Positions 23,531 through 35,698 of a DNA stretch of 64,000 nucleotides are shown here, piece after piece. The stretch is taken from assembly GCA_027257055.1 (NCBI GenBank), contig JAPVLO010000182.1:8804001-8868000 (forward strand), in the 5' to 3' direction. Both the position numbers and the translations under genes were made by a program. Within the stretch, counting starts at the first letter, position 1; every line of letters starts with the position of its first letter. Origin of the DNA: Cephalopachus bancanus (Eukaryota > Chordata > Mammalia > Primates > Tarsiidae). Under the pieces are notes generated by a model. That model had not been told where the DNA came from and did not search any database. It saw only the letters and a program-made list of their open reading frames with translations.

Positions 23531-25182
23531 CAGCATATCTCTTGAGCCAGTGTTGTCAGGGTTTCCCAGATTTGGGTAGCGAGCGGTAAAAATACATTGA
23601 CTTTTATCTTTGCGTAGTACCTTCTGGTGTTGTCTACATTCCTTGACCTCTCTTATTCTGTTCAATCCTTACCTTTACCCCGGCAACTGCTCAATGCATA
23701 TAGAAAGCAGCTGCTCCGGGACCTGGCACACTGTTGCCCACTGAACAAGAAAGTGTTGGTTCTTTTGTCTTCCTCTCTGCGGGTGATGCAGGGATCACCA
23801 GTCTGTTGAGCAGAGAGGAGAGGAAGACACAGAAATCAAGATGGGCTGCTGAGACACCCGTGTCCGGAGACTGATAGAACCGGGACCCCGTCCCCCATTC
23901 AGCAGTTCTACACAGATGAAATCTAATGAAACGAGATATAGACCATGGTCCGGAAGATAGCAGGTGAGGTGTGTTTCAGCCGGCCCAAGGCCCGCAGCTG
24001 GAGGGTGACAGGCAGCGGCTAGAAGGAACACACATCCGGAGACCAATTATTTTAGCCCACATTTATTGGCTTGCCTCCTTTTACAGCTGCCACAGCCCCT
24101 TGCAGCAAAGACCCCAATTTGTTGGACGCCAGAGAAAACACCTGTGCTTTGTACATACACACACACAGAAAGATCCAGACACACTCTGGGAAAAGCATGG
24201 CCAAGTGTTACACTTATCTTATGCTACTTTAGTGGAGTGTTTCTTTGCCTTTTCCGTTATTAAAGCCTTGGGCTGCCAGCCGCAAACCATCTCCTCCGGG
24301 TCCTGGGAGGTTACGCCTTCCTCACCCTTCACGGAAATGTCTCCAGGAAACACTGAATGTGCTGTTCACTCCAGGGCTGGAGAGAGGCATTTTCCACCTC
24401 CCTGGGCTCGGCTAATTGGCCACAGTCTCTCACTGAGAAGAGCAGGACTAGTTCTCTGACACCTGCTGTCACTCCAGCCAGGGTGGGTGCTTGAATAGAA
24501 AGTCAGGGAATGTCAGCCTGTGCCCAGCGTGGGCCTATGGGTGTAGCCTCCGGGCATCAGAGCTCAGTTCCTTCCTCTGCCCCAGTGTGTCCCAGGGCAA
24601 CCAGGAGTCTCTCCTCTCCGGGCATCAGATCCCAGCCCCCTCTCTTCCAGCCAGGTCGAGATTCATTCCTCAGGACCAAGAACTGGAAGAGACTGAATGG
24701 TCACTGGGTCTGGGCACCCAGCTTAGCCCCTGCTGGGAAGAAGGGAAAGAAAAGCCAGAGCGGACAAGAGACACAGTCACTCCCCCAGTCTATTCAAGAT
24801 GGGGCCATAAATTGATTCAGAAGGCCCCTCGCACACTGACCCCTTGGTCGTCTCCTGCTCTGAGATCACGGGCAGAAGGGGCAGACCAGAGCTGGAGCAG
24901 GTCATCTGTCTTTGATCTCAGTAATATCCTGTCCGCACTGGGTGATGCCGCACCAGGAAGTGCCTCCTTGCTTGAAATTTCCGGTGCTGCCTTTGCAGCC
25001 CAGGAGGGAGCTATGAAAAACCCTCTGGCTGGACCAGATACCAATCAGTGAATGCGGAGAGTCCGCAGACGAGCTGGGCACAGGCAGGGACCATCAAGAG
25101 AGACTGCATCTCCCTGAGCTGGTGAACATCCCCAGGGCAGGTTGGGGAGACGGCTTGATCGTTCTTTTCCTCTTTCCTTATT
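23531..25182. other. Intron sequence without a recognised element
   Basis: No gene or repeat that I can name. A small CA stretch lies near 24158. Confidence 0.45.
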
Positions 25183-25313
25183 TAATTTTTTTATAAAGAT
25201 GAGGGTCTCGCTATGTTGCCCAGGCTGGTCTCGAACTCCTGGGCTCAATCAATCCTCCCTCCTCAGCCTCCTAAAGTGTGGGAATTATGGGTGTGAACTG
25301 CCATGGCTGACCT
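25183..25313 (-). mobile_element. Alu left monomer, antisense
   Basis: TTTTTATAAAGATGAGGGTC to GAACTGCCATGGCTGACC. Confidence 0.84.
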
Positions 25314-25466
25314 CTGATCATTTTTTTTAAAGCAGGATTCGTTGAGAAGACAGAAAAACTCCCTCCGTGGGAGGGAACCCGAAGGGGTTGCCCTTTGATC
25401 ATTTTTGAGTCCCCGGGACTCAGCCCAGTGTCTGGTATGCAAAGGTCATCAATTAATATTGTTTTA

Positions 25467-25719
25467 GGCTGGGCTCAGTGGCTCAGCCTGTAATCCCAGC
25501 ACTTTGGGAGGCCAAGGCGAGTGGGTTGCCTCAGCCTGCGGGTTCGAGACCCGCCCAGGCAACTTGGTGAAACCTCATCTCTACAATAAATCAAAAATTA
25601 ACTGGGCATGGTAGCACGCGCCTATAATTCCAGCTACTTGGAAGGCTGAGGTGGAAGGATCGCCAGAGCCCTGCACTCCAGTCTGGGTGACAGAGCGAGA
25701 CTCCAACTCAAAAATATAT
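25467..25719 (+). mobile_element. Alu, lineage-specific, T-arm hairpin, internal right-arm deletion
   Basis: GCGGGTTCGAGACCCGC at 25538-25554. Target duplication ATATTGTTTTA at 25456-25466 and 25720-25730. About 45 bp of the right arm are missing. Confidence 0.95.
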
Positions 25720-25774
25720 ATATTGTTTTAACCCTTGATCAAATGACTAGGTTGGTGAATCCACAAGCATGCAA

Positions 25775-25799
25775 GTGTGTGTGTGTGCACACACACACA
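25775..25799. repeat. Palindromic GT/CA tract
   Basis: About six GT units meet about six CA units head to head (GTGTGTGC|GCACACAC type), giving a self-complementary tract. Confidence 0.9.
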
Positions 25800-26441
25800 G
25801 ACACATACAGGAGATGTGACAGCTTTTTCAAGTCTAGAAAAAGAATTTTCTGCTGTTGAAACAGAGCTGGTAAGGCCAGGACATTGGATTCTGTAGTCCC
25901 CTTGGGCGTTGACTAATCAAAACATGACTACCACTGCCTCTCCTTGCTGCCTGCATAAAGCCACCCTCCTGGTCCCACTCTCACCTCTGCAGCAGCCCAG
26001 CCCCCGCCTCGTGCCCAGCGTGGCTCCTTCATCATCCTTGCCCTAACTCAGCATCCCCTGGTGCCCAGCTTCCAGAGCTTCTCCCTTCCTTTCTCTCCCA
26101 AAGCCAAGTCCAGTTCTTCCTTACACTTCCCGTCTGCTGAAGAGGAGACAGGCCTGTGGCCCTGATTGTGGTCAGGGGTCTGAGGTGATCCGGCTCGGCG
26201 TCGGGGACAGGGTTGTTCAGGGCTTCCCTGTCCCTCTTCCCCCAGTGCCTGGAAATGAAAGGCAGACACTTCAAGTCAACATGCAGGAGGCACCTCTGGA
26301 AAGGCCCGCCTGTGGTTCTGAGTCCTTGGTCAGCCGGAGGGCTACAAAGCAGGAGTGCTTCTTGCAGAACTGACAGCCTTCTCTCGGGCCAGGGGAGCCA
26401 CCCTACCTCACCAACTCTGCTCATCAGAATTTCCAGAAAGA

Positions 26442-26719
26442 GGCCGGGTGCTATGGCTCACGCTTGTAATCTCAGCACTTTAGAAGGCGAAGGCAGGAGC
26501 ATCGCTTGGACCCAGGAGTTCAAAACCAGCCTGGACAACATAGTGAGACCTCGTCTCTACAAAAGATCAAAAAATTTAACTGGGTGTGGTGGCCCGTGCC
26601 TGTGGTCCCAGCTACTTGGGAAGTTGAGGCAGAAGGATTGCCTGAGCCTAGGAGGTTGAGGCTGCAGTGAGCTCTCCAGTCTGGGTGACAGAATGAGACC
26701 CAACTAAAAAAAAAAAAAA
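26442..26719 (+). mobile_element. Alu with target duplication
   Basis: TTCCAGAAAGAG before and CTCCAGAAGGAG after; J-like. Confidence 0.93.
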
Positions 26720-27517
26720 TCTCCAGAAGGAGCTGAGCTAATAAGCCCTGATAGCTGAGAAAAGCAAGGCTCAAGAGGGCCTGCACACACTCCCTGTTGA
26801 CCCTAAACCCTGGAGCATTTATTGCAGCCCTTGGTCAGCAGCTACCTTGACCAGCATTGATCTGGAAGCAGACCACACTTGGTGAGTCAACCGACCGGCA
26901 TTTGTACATTCTCATGGCACAGAGGAGAAGTGGGTTTGTGGACCAGGAAGCACTTGGCCAAGAGACATAAGTTTTGGGAGTGACTTTAGCTCTTGTACTC
27001 ATTGATCTCAAGAAACAAACGAGTTCCTGTCAATATGAATAAGCCAAGTACAAAGATGCTGAGAAAGTCAGAGTAATGGACTGAGGGATGTCAGGCCAAA
27101 TGAACCAGAAAAGGGTTTCTGAAAGAAGAAATCTTTTTTTAGAACCTGAAAGAGAAAAAGGAATGGAAGTAACATATACTGAGTTCCTGCTTCTCTGTGC
27201 CAAACATGACACAAGCCACATGTATTTTCTTGTTTGTTTCTGTGTGCTGCATTCTGAATACTTCCTTCCAACCACCAGTGCACAAATTTTTTCTTTAGCT
27301 ATGTTTAATTAACATTTAATAAACCCATTCACTGAGTAATTAATTTAGGCTGTTGTGCTTTTTAGTTCTAGAAGTTTTAGTTGGGTTGCTTTGTTTTGTT
27401 TTTTCCCAAAATAGCCAGGTCACTTTTTAAGTTTTTATTCCTTGACAAAGGTTTCAAGCTCACCTTTTATTGCTTTGAATTCTTAACATAGTTGTCTGTA
27501 TCTGATAATTCCATTCT
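26720..27517. other. AT-richer intron sequence, no recognised element
   Basis: No gene seen. Possibly LINE- or DNA-transposon-derived but not identified. Confidence 0.4.
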
Positions 27518-27858
27518 AGTCATGTGTTGCTTAATGATGGCCATACAGTCTGAGAAATGCATCATTAGGTGATTTCATCATTGTGGGAACATCATAGAGT
27601 ATACTTAACGCAAACCCAAATGGTCTAGCCCACGACACACCTAGGCCATATGGTATAGCCTATTGCTCCTGGGCTACAAATCTATACAGCATGTTACTAT
27701 TACTGAATATTGTAGGCAATTGTAACACAAGGCTATTTGTGTTGTCTAAACATAGAAAAGGTTCAGCAGAAATATGATATTATAATCTTATGGGACTACA
27801 CCATATACGCAATTCATTGTGGATCAAAATGGTACCATGTGACCTATGACTATATCTC
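27518..27858 (+). mobile_element. MER2-like (Tigger group) DNA transposon relic
   Basis: About 340 bp that starts AGTCATGTGTTGCTTAATGA and ends ACCTATGACTA, so the ends are inverted copies. The inside contains landmarks such as CATATGGTATAGCCTATTGC and ACAATTGTAACA-like segments known from MER2. TA-type flanks (CTAGTC and ACTATA) fit a pogo/Tigger target. Confidence 0.75.
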
Positions 27859-28377
27859 AGTTCTTTGTGGGTCTGTTTTTATGATTGTTTCCTCTGGTTC
27901 TTACTTACAGTGTCTTCTTTCCTTGTGTGCTTTGTTATTTTTGACTCTGTGCTGGTCAATGTGTTTGAAAATTTTTGAAGGATAATCTGTGGAAGAATCA
28001 ATATTCTTCCCCCAGAGAGGATTTTGGTTTGCTTCTGCCAGACACTTGGTCAAGATCACCTTGACACAAAGGTCTTCATCCAAATCCAAGGCTGCAAGTC
28101 CATGAGAGGGGATACTTCCGGTTCGTCCCCACCCCAAGGGTACAGCCCTGCCAGATCCCAGCTGTGAATGGGGTAGAGTGTATTTCCTTAGGCTTCCCAC
28201 CTTGGAGGGGGTAGGGCCAAGACAAAACCATAGCTCATTCTTGTCACTGTTGCTTCTGGATTAATTTTTTTAAGGCAAGGAACGTGTTGAGTACCAGGCT
28301 TACGTCGCTCACAGAGTTCTCACTTTCTCAGAGTGATGGCCCCATGATTCCTTGTTACTTTGTTACCTTTTTCACGA

Positions 28378-28670
28378 TTTTTTTTTTTTTGAGTTGGAGT
28401 CTCACTCTGTTGCCCAAGACTGGAGTGCAGTGGCCGCTCCTGGCCACCGCAGCCTCGCCTGCTGGGCTCCGGCGATCCTTCCGCCTCAGCCTTCCGAGTA
28501 GCTGGAACTACAGGCACACGCCACCACACCCAGCTGGTTTTTGTATTTATTGTGGAGACGAGGTCTCATCAAGTTGCCCAGGCTGGTCTCGAACGCGTGG
28601 GCTCAGGGACTCCTCTCACCTTGGCCTCCCAAAGTGCTGGGCTTACAGGCTTGAACCACCATGCCCGGCC
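28378..28670 (-). mobile_element. Alu, antisense, lineage family
   Basis: Complement with GAGTTGGAGTCTCACTCTGT and GGTCTCGAACGCGTGGGCTC. Confidence 0.94.
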
Positions 28671-28722
28671 TCCCCTTTGATGATTCTTAAGAAAATGTTT
28701 TCTGCATTTCATGTAGCTTTTA

Positions 28723-29160
28723 AAATTGTCCTCAGCAGAAGGGGTGGGGATATGAATATCCCCAGATGAGAAAATGATGGTTAAAATTTTTATCCAAGCC
28801 CGAGTACGGTGGCTCATGCCTGTAATCCCAGCACTTTTGAAGGCTGAAGCAGAAGGATTGCTTGAGTCCAAGAGTTCGAAACCATCCTGGACCATAGCAA
28901 GACTCCCGTCTCTAAAAAAAGAAAAAATATTAGCTAGGCTGGTGACACGTGCCCATGGTCGCAGCTACTTAAGAAGCTGAGGTGGGAGGATTGCTTCAGC
29001 CCAGGAGATCAAGGCTGCAGCGAGCCATGATTGCACCACTGAACTTCAGCCTGGGCAACAGAGCAAGACCCTAACTCCAATAAAAAAAAATTAACCCCAG
29101 TCAAGTGGTCCCCAGTGGAGGACCTGAGCATTGAATCAAGATTGTTGAGCCCAAATCCCA
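28723..29160 (+). repeat. Ancient tandem duplication, copy 1
   Basis: Order: TATGAATATCCCC (28751), AGATGAGAAAA, an Alu (28797-29091), then GTGGTCCCCA (29105), CTGAGCATTGAA and GAGCCCAAA. The same order recurs about 850 bp downstream. Confidence 0.65.
28797..29091 (+). mobile_element. Alu in tandem-duplication copy 1
   Basis: J-like dimer, diverged. Confidence 0.92.
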
Positions 29161-29571
29161 TTCCTAGGAATGGAAAAGTGGAACAGAAAAGCTATTTTAA
29201 GTGCCCACAGAGGGTGTGTGTGAGAGTTCAGAGGAAAATGGGAGAGCAGAGCTGTCAGAGCCGCGAGCAAATGGGCCATCCGAGAGCTGAGCTTCCGTGT
29301 CAGAAGGAAGATCCTCAGAGGGAACGACAGGCCAGGCTGAGCAGGTGCTGTCCACTGGCGGAGAAGGTCCTCGCTGAAGGAGACAGCCCCTCCCCCTGAG
29401 TGACCCTGCTCGTGGGGAGGCAGGTGACCCTCCTGAAGCCGCAGGGCACAGGGGGCCACTGAGAGCCCCGGCACCTGGGAGCCTGTGTCAGAGGGTGACC
29501 AGGGGGACATGAAATAGCCACCTGGTGGTGTGCTCAGCCATCCGTTACTGGGAGTAGACATCTCTGCTCTC

Positions 29572-30030
29572 ATTTCTCCTCACAAAAATGAGAGATAAGT
29601 AGATATGAATATCCCCATTTTACAGATGAGAAAACTAGGGTGAAAAATTGTGCCAGGTGGGGTGGCTCACACCTGTCATCCCAGCACTTTGGGAGACTGA
29701 GGCAGGAGGATTGCTTGAGTCCAGGAGTTCAAGACCAGCCTGGGTAACATAGAGAGAACTCACCTCTCCAGCGAATTTTTTTTTTTTTTAATTAGCCAGG
29801 TGTGGTGGTACACCCCTGTAGTCCCAACGACTTGGGAGGCTGAGGCGGCGGGGATCACCTGTGCCCAGGAGGTTGAGGCAGCCACTGCACTCCAGCCTGG
29901 GCAACAGACTGCGACTCTGACAAGTCAGGTGGTCCCCAAGTAGGACGCCTGAGCATTGAACCAAGGTTTGAGCCCAAAGGTCATAGTCATCCCACTGTTC
30001 CATGGGAAAGAGGGGCAAAGAGGACAGAAT
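29572..30030 (+). repeat. Ancient tandem duplication, copy 2
   Basis: TATGAATATCCCC (29604), AGATGAGAAAA, an Alu (29651-29920), GTGGTCCCCA (29929), CTGAGCATTGAA and GAGCCCAAA repeat the order of the upstream copy. The duplicated material includes a minus-strand MIR-like segment. Confidence 0.65.
29651..29920 (+). mobile_element. Alu in tandem-duplication copy 2
   Basis: J-like dimer at the same relative place as the Alu in copy 1. Confidence 0.92.
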
Positions 30031-31099
30031 GAGGGCTTAGGATTCGGCCTGGGGGAGCACAAAGCCCTTGCTTTCCTCACACTCCTCTCTCCGTTTCCTG
30101 TCCTCCTGCCACCAGGAGGTGACCCGACAGCCTCTCTAGAACGCCTCAGCCCCAGACCTCTGAGCTCATGCTTTCATTCTCTGCGTCCTACAATTTCCTG
30201 CCCCCCCAAGTCAGTTCCTGCCCTACCAGGGCAGCAGCGGGGAGTCCCCTTGGGCAGTCCCCAAGCCATGCCACCGACAGCAGTTCCCAGCGCGGGCACT
30301 CCCTGCCCTCCTCACTCAAGTCTTGTTCTCAAGCAAGTTTGGTTTTTCCCAGAAAAGTCAGCCCTTGGCTGAGCCAGGCTCTTTAAAGGGGGCTCATGGA
30401 CGCCCTGGAGGCATTTCCTTTTGGACTGCGGGATATTGCTGAGATGAATGGCATGTCCTCCACACAGGGGCCTCGTTGAAACACGCAGGGCGTGTGTTAG
30501 TCGGTTGTGATGGTCTTGATAAGGACCCCACCAACCAGAGACAGGGCGGACTGGAGATGTAGTCAGGCTGGGGCAGGGAGAAAGAACAGGGCTGGCACTG
30601 GGTCCCAACCAGGCTGTGGCAGCGGACCCTCGGCCTGCCCTGGGAGAGTTCCTCCCCACGTGTCCCCCCCCCGCCGTGCGCCTCTCCAGGGGACTGGGCT
30701 GAGATGGATGTGTTCTCTTCTTCTAAATTTTCTTGCTTTTTAGATTCCCTCTTCAGGTTGGTGTTCCATTGAGATTAATAGTCGATTGAGTCATTTTAAA
30801 GGGGTCCGTGGACAAAGAGAAAGCAAATAAATAATTCCTGCTTGTGGGCTTAGACTCCCTTTCCTCTGTGCTACCCGTTTCTGCTTTGTAGCCAGAAACC
30901 CCTGTCCTTTATTTGGCCCATTTATCACCCTGCAGCCGTCTGGGAGGGTCTGCTCATGTCTCACCCATGCCATCGGCCATGTGCATTGGTCACACGGGAG
31001 GTCCGGGGCAGAGAGGTGAGGGAGACCATGGAGTCTTCTCAGAGCCTGGCTCACCTGTGCTTGTCTGTTCCAGGTGCAGCATCGCTTGCTCACCGAAAG
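30031..31099. other. Intron sequence without a recognised element
   Basis: GC-rich, no repeat or gene seen. Confidence 0.45.
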
Positions 31100-31560
31100 G
31101 AGTAGTCTCAAGCCTAAGCCCTGGAGGCAGGCCTCCTGGGGATTCTAGCTTGATTGCTAATGAGCTGTGTCAGCCAGGCATGGGGGCTCACACCTGTCAT
31201 CCCAGCACTCTGGGAGGCTGAGGCAGGAGGATTGCTCGAGCCCAGGAGTTCAAGACCAGCGTGGGCAATAGAAGCAAAAAAAAAAAAAAATAACTACCAA
31301 AAGAAAGGAAAGAGGAAAGGAAAGAAGGGAGAGAGGTAGGAAGGAAAAAAAGGAAGGAAGAAAAGAAAGGAGGAAGGGAGGAAGGAATCAGCTGTGTGAC
31401 TTGGTGGTTATTAACTAACCTCTCTGAGTCAGTTTCCTAACCTGCAAAATGGATAATGATAGACCCCATCTCCTGAGGTTGTTGGGAGAATTAAATAAAC
31501 GAATTACTCCCAGAATACTTGGCCAGTGCCTGGCACCTGGCGAACATCACTAGATTGCGA
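31100..31560 (+). mobile_element. MIR split by an Alu monomer
   Basis: MIR reads up to TAATGAGCTGTGT (31169), then an Alu left monomer with a purine-rich tail, then resumes CAGCTGTGTGACTTGGTGG (from 31389) through GTGCCTGGCACCTGGCGAAC. AGCTGTGT is repeated at both borders as a target duplication. Confidence 0.8.
31170..31386 (+). mobile_element. Alu left monomer (FLAM-like) with A/GGAA-rich tail
   Basis: A single Alu left arm (31170-31270), then A14 and a degenerating AAAGG/GGAA tail. It is flanked by AGCTGTGT duplications. Confidence 0.85.
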
Positions 31561-31905
31561 TGGCTCATGCTGTCCTCCAGCGGTGGAGCCTCCATCGCAC
31601 CCCTTTCCTTGGAGGGCAGCTGTGTTTCTCACAGAGGTTTCTGCAGGCAGCCCGCAGAAGTGGCCATGCAGAGCCACGCGACTGACCCCGGCCTGTTCCC
31701 TTCCTTGCCCACGCAGCCACGTCAGGCCCAGAACATAGAAGGTTCATTGAGGTGCAGAGGGCAGACATGTCCAGAACGGAGAGTTCAGAGCGAAGAGGCT
31801 CCATGATAGTGCAACACGTGTACAGTGGCATCAGGGATTGGGGTGGCAGGTCCTGTAGCAGTCCCGAACCCACCTGCCTCCTTCCTGCCTGCGTCAGAAT
31901 CTAAA

Positions 31906-32118
31906 TGAGCCCAGGAGTTCAAGATTAGCCTGGGCAACATGATGAGGTCTCATCTCTACCAAAAAAAAAAAAAAATTAGCCAGGCAGGGTGATGCCTGCC
32001 TGTAGCCCCAGCTACTTGAGAGGCTGAGGCCAGGCGGTCAGGGCTACAGCGAGTCATGATCACGCCACTGCACTGCAGCCCGAGTGAGAGTGAGCCCCTA
32101 CTCAAAAAATTAATTACT
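31906..32118 (+). mobile_element. Alu, 5'-truncated
   Basis: Starts GAGCCCAGGAGTTCAAGATT and runs to the A-tail. Confidence 0.88.
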
Positions 32119-32499
32119 TAAATGAAATACTGACCGGCAAAGAGGGTCCTTCCAGGGCTAAAGGAAGGCACTGCTCACGGAGGAAGCACAGGAGTCCCTG
32201 GCCGTGGCCTCACCCCATCGCCTTGGAGAAGCCAGGACAGAGCAGGGGTAGGGCGAGGGTGGGGAGGAATAGGATAGGTGGCCTCGGTCCAAGGGGAAGG
32301 GGCTGGCAGCTCCTATCTGGTGTCATCAATGCCCCCCCCATCTTAAGCTCTATTATAAACGGGATGTAAAGTGGTTTGAGACGTAGCCCTGCCCTGGGGA
32401 AACAAGACTCTCTCAGGCAGGTGAGCCCCACGCAAATGAAAAGGCAAAGGAGCTTCAAGGGTTTTTGCAGGACTATTTGTAGTAGGTGCCAAATGAACA

Positions 32500-32840
32500 G
32501 GTCGAGGGGAGTGGTTCACACCTACCATCCCAGCACTTTGGGAGGCTGAGGCGAGAGGACTGCATGAGCCCAGGAGTTTGGGACCAGCCTGGGCAACTCG
32601 GCGAGACCATGTCTCTACAATAAATAAAAAAAAAAATTAGCCAGTGTGGTAGCGGGTGCCTTTAGTCCTAGGTACTTGGAAGGCTGTGGTGGTGTGCGCC
32701 TATAGTCCCAGGTTCTTGGAAAGCTGAGGCAGAAGAATCGCCTGAGCCCAGTAGGTCAAGGCTGCGGTGGCCATGAGCGTGCCCCTGTACTCCTGCCTGG
32801 TGACAGAGTGAGACGCTGACTCAAAAAAAGCAAAAAAACC
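32500..32840 (+). mobile_element. Alu with a repeated right-arm start
   Basis: After the linker, a GTGGTAGCGGGTGCC...ACTTGGAAGGCTG segment is followed by a second version, GTGGTGTGCGCC...CTTGGAAAGCTG. Confidence 0.9.
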
Positions 32841-32894
32841 CCAAAAACATAAAGAGCAGTGGCTGTGAGAGGGCTTTAGAGTGGATGATTCATC

Positions 32895-33062
32895 CAGCTG
32901 TCTTTGGTTTTTAGCTTTTTGTTGTGAATGTTTCAAACATACACAGAAGTGGGGAGGTAGGTGAGTGAAGCCCCAGGTACCCACTACCTTCGGGATGCTG
33001 TCCATCCTGTTTCTTTCCACTGGCCTTTTTTTTTCTGGAGTATTTTAAAGCACATTCCTGCT
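32895..33062 (+). mobile_element. Old L1-like fragment
   Basis: TTTCAAACATACACAGAAGT, then a GAAGCCCCAGGTACCCACTA stretch and GAGTATTTTAAAGCACATTC resemble an ancient L1 or related LINE end. The family is uncertain. Confidence 0.5.
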
Positions 33063-34469
33063 GGCCGGGCACAGTGCAAGGTGGGCTGCCGGGTCAGATT
33101 TGGAAAGGATGGTCGGAGCAGCCTGGATTTACCCAGGGGGTGGGTGGAGAACAGAGAGCTCCAAAGAGGGGACACCTGGTGGCCATCTTTGGGGTCAAGT
33201 GGCCAAGCTGCTTAGCATCTAGTCTGCCCCGGCCTGGGACTAACCGTCCTCCCGTGGCTGCCATCCTGCCTCTGGCCACCGCCACTTCCCACCTGCTACC
33301 GCCTCGACCAGCCCTCCCGGCTGGAACCACGGAAGACAGAAGCCGAGGTGTGCATGCAGAGGCAAGCCTGGACCTGCGTCAGCATGAAGACTCTGTTCCC
33401 GAGAGTCTGTCAGGCCGAACAGCTCAGCCTCTGCATTCCAGCCCCCTCGTCACCTCCATGGACTGTGACCTCCACGCTCCCCCACCTTTGGGCGCGCCAC
33501 TGGTGTCCGGCCCTGACCGATTCTGCCTCTGCTGCACAGACTACTCGGGGCCCATCCTGCCCTCCCCAGCGTCCAGCCCTCCCCTCTGCAGGGCTCCCCA
33601 CTTTGGCCCCCGCCGAGGCTTGTCATGGCCGTCGCCCCACTGTGTAGCTGGGGCGGCCCATTCCTTCCTGAGGAAGGCTCGCTAGCACAGTGGCAGAAGA
33701 CCGAGAAGCCGCCCCAGGGAGGAGGCTGTTGTGTGAACATATGGAGAAGCAGAGGCAGATGGTGCCGGCCTGCGGGACCAGGGCTGTCAGGGGAGCCGCC
33801 GCTTCCCCAGACACGTGTGCTCACCTCTTGTCTCTCACTCATCAACCTCTGCTCCCAAGAGCCTGGAGAGGGAAATGGAGAGTTGGCTCCCCAGTCTGAA
33901 AGGGGACAGATGCACCGAGCAAGGAACATGCCTCCCAAGATCAGAGCAACATGGCTCCCAACCCCACCTAGGGATGCCCCAGGTCAGGACATCTGTCCAC
34001 TCCAGAGCTGAGGGGCGTGTGCCCAGGCAGGGACGAGTGGCTTCACAGCCTCTGGAGCTTCTGAAGTGCAATGTCCTTGCAGGCCACAGTCTAAGCAAGG
34101 GCATCCACAGGACCAGGAACAACTGACTGGATATTTGGGAAGTGTCACCATCAATCCCAATTTCTCTCAGCATCTTCCCACTGACAAGAGACCTGGAGTA
34201 AATCTAATTACATCTCTTTCTCTGGTTTTTGTCCTCAGGTGGTGGCTGGTTCAGCTACTCCCTCCCTGTCTAGTGTTAACACTGGTTTGCTCTCTGCTCA
34301 CCTGTCTCCACTTGTCCATGTCAGGGTGTCTTTTTTGAGAGGCCTGGGGACTGAAGGGTTATGTCTCTGTAAGAACCAAGCTTCATTCAGCTCTGTGATG
34401 GGCTACAGCTGTCACTGCTTTGGGCGGCAAGGCTGTGTGGGCAGCACCCTGGTCTTAACGGCCCTCCTA
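33063..34469. other. GC-rich intron sequence without a recognised element
   Basis: Several long open frames overlap here on both strands, but none matches a protein I recognise. Confidence 0.45.
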
Positions 34470-35335
34470 CTTATCATGATAGGCATAGACTCAGGTATGA
34501 GGACTTTTTGGACCAAGTGACAACAGGGACATCCTCAAGAATTCAGTTGGGAAGGGGAAGTCTCCAAAAGTTTCCCAGTAAGGACATCTGGTTGGCTTAA
34601 GGCATTATGCTCAGGAATAACGTTAGCATTTAACTTGCTCACTTCTAGCAAATGCCTTGTGCTTTTTTTCACATCTGCATGATGGTTCCTGCTAGAGTTC
34701 TACGGCTTGCTTGTCTTTGTGAGCTCATCCTTTATTTTTGGAAAACATTTCCAGCATAACTGCTCTGTATCTGTCAATTTTAGTGTCTGAAGTTCTTGCA
34801 GAGGGTCTATATCTATTGCCTGTTTTTTCTGTTGACTCTCACTCCGGATTGCTCACTTCCTTATGATTTTTTTTTTTACTTGATCTTCATCTGTGGAACT
34901 CCTGAAAGCCTCAGGTGAGGATGCTTACCTGTGGACAGGATCTCAATGTGTTTTGTCCGTAAGCCACAGATAATACTACCATTTGAGGATGACTACCAAC
35001 CCCTTGAAGGCCTAACTTAAAGGTCTCTCTTTTTTGCTGTTAGCCCAAGGCTCAGCTTCCCAGTGACAAATTGCAGGTCACTGGGCTATTGTTGGTGCAT
35101 GACTTGAAGTGACAGTGTCCCTCCATCTACTGGCTGCTAACTCCTTTCAGCTGTGATATTGCCTTATGATTTGTTCCTTTTTATTGGGGGTGAAATAGAT
35201 TGCTCCTACTTCAGGTGAATACCACAGTGCATCAAAAGGTATATTTTATTCAGGATGCAAGTTTTTCTCCACCAAAGGGCTCTCTGATGATCCGTCTACC
35301 AAGTCAGCAGTTTTACTGATCGTCTGTTTGGAGTT
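34470..35335 (+). repeat. Unassigned AT-richer segment, probably an old LINE or LTR relic
   Basis: About 850 bases with composition unlike their GC-rich neighbours and no open frame. Text such as GTTAGCCCAAGGCTCAGCTT and CTACTGGCTGCTAACTCCTT looks repeat-like. No family is assigned. Confidence 0.35.
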
Positions 35336-35493
35336 CGAGATCAGCCTGGGCAGTATAGCGAGAACTCATCTCTATGATTAATCAAAAAATTAGCCAGATA
35401 TAGTGGTGGATACCTGTAGTACCAGCTACTTAGGAGGCTGAAGCAAGAGGATAGTCTGAGCCCAGGAGGTCAAGACTGCCATGAGACCTGAAC

Positions 35494-35495
<2 letters not shown>
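35336..35495 (+). mobile_element. Alu, 5'-truncated and 3'-shortened
   Basis: GGAGTTCGAGATCAGCCTGG to GACTGCCATGAGACCTG, then a (GA)n tract. Confidence 0.87.

Positions 35496-35528
<33 letters not shown>
35496..35528 (+). repeat. (GA)n microsatellite at the end of an Alu fragment
   Basis: About 15 GA units after a truncated Alu. Confidence 0.95.
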
Positions 35529-35532
<4 letters not shown>

Positions 35533-35698
35533 GTGTGTGTGTAGTATCCGACATAAGAGTTTTGTTTTGAAAGTTCTAGCAGGGCTGCTTCATTGGGGGG
35601 GTATTGGGGCCTGAAAAGGGGCTGCACTGGTGTTTGTCAAGGGAGGAACTAGCCCAGGCTGGTGTCTCAGTGTCCTCCATGCTGGTCCCTCTGAACAA

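Noticed and set aside
28284..28769. 161-codon frame and many others with the LECSG / QAGVQW type sequence
   Set aside because: Typical translations of antisense Alu elements.
33074..33938. Open frames of 203 and 162 codons on opposite strands
   Set aside because: GC-rich sequence with overlapping frames and no recognised protein, splice structure or promoter.
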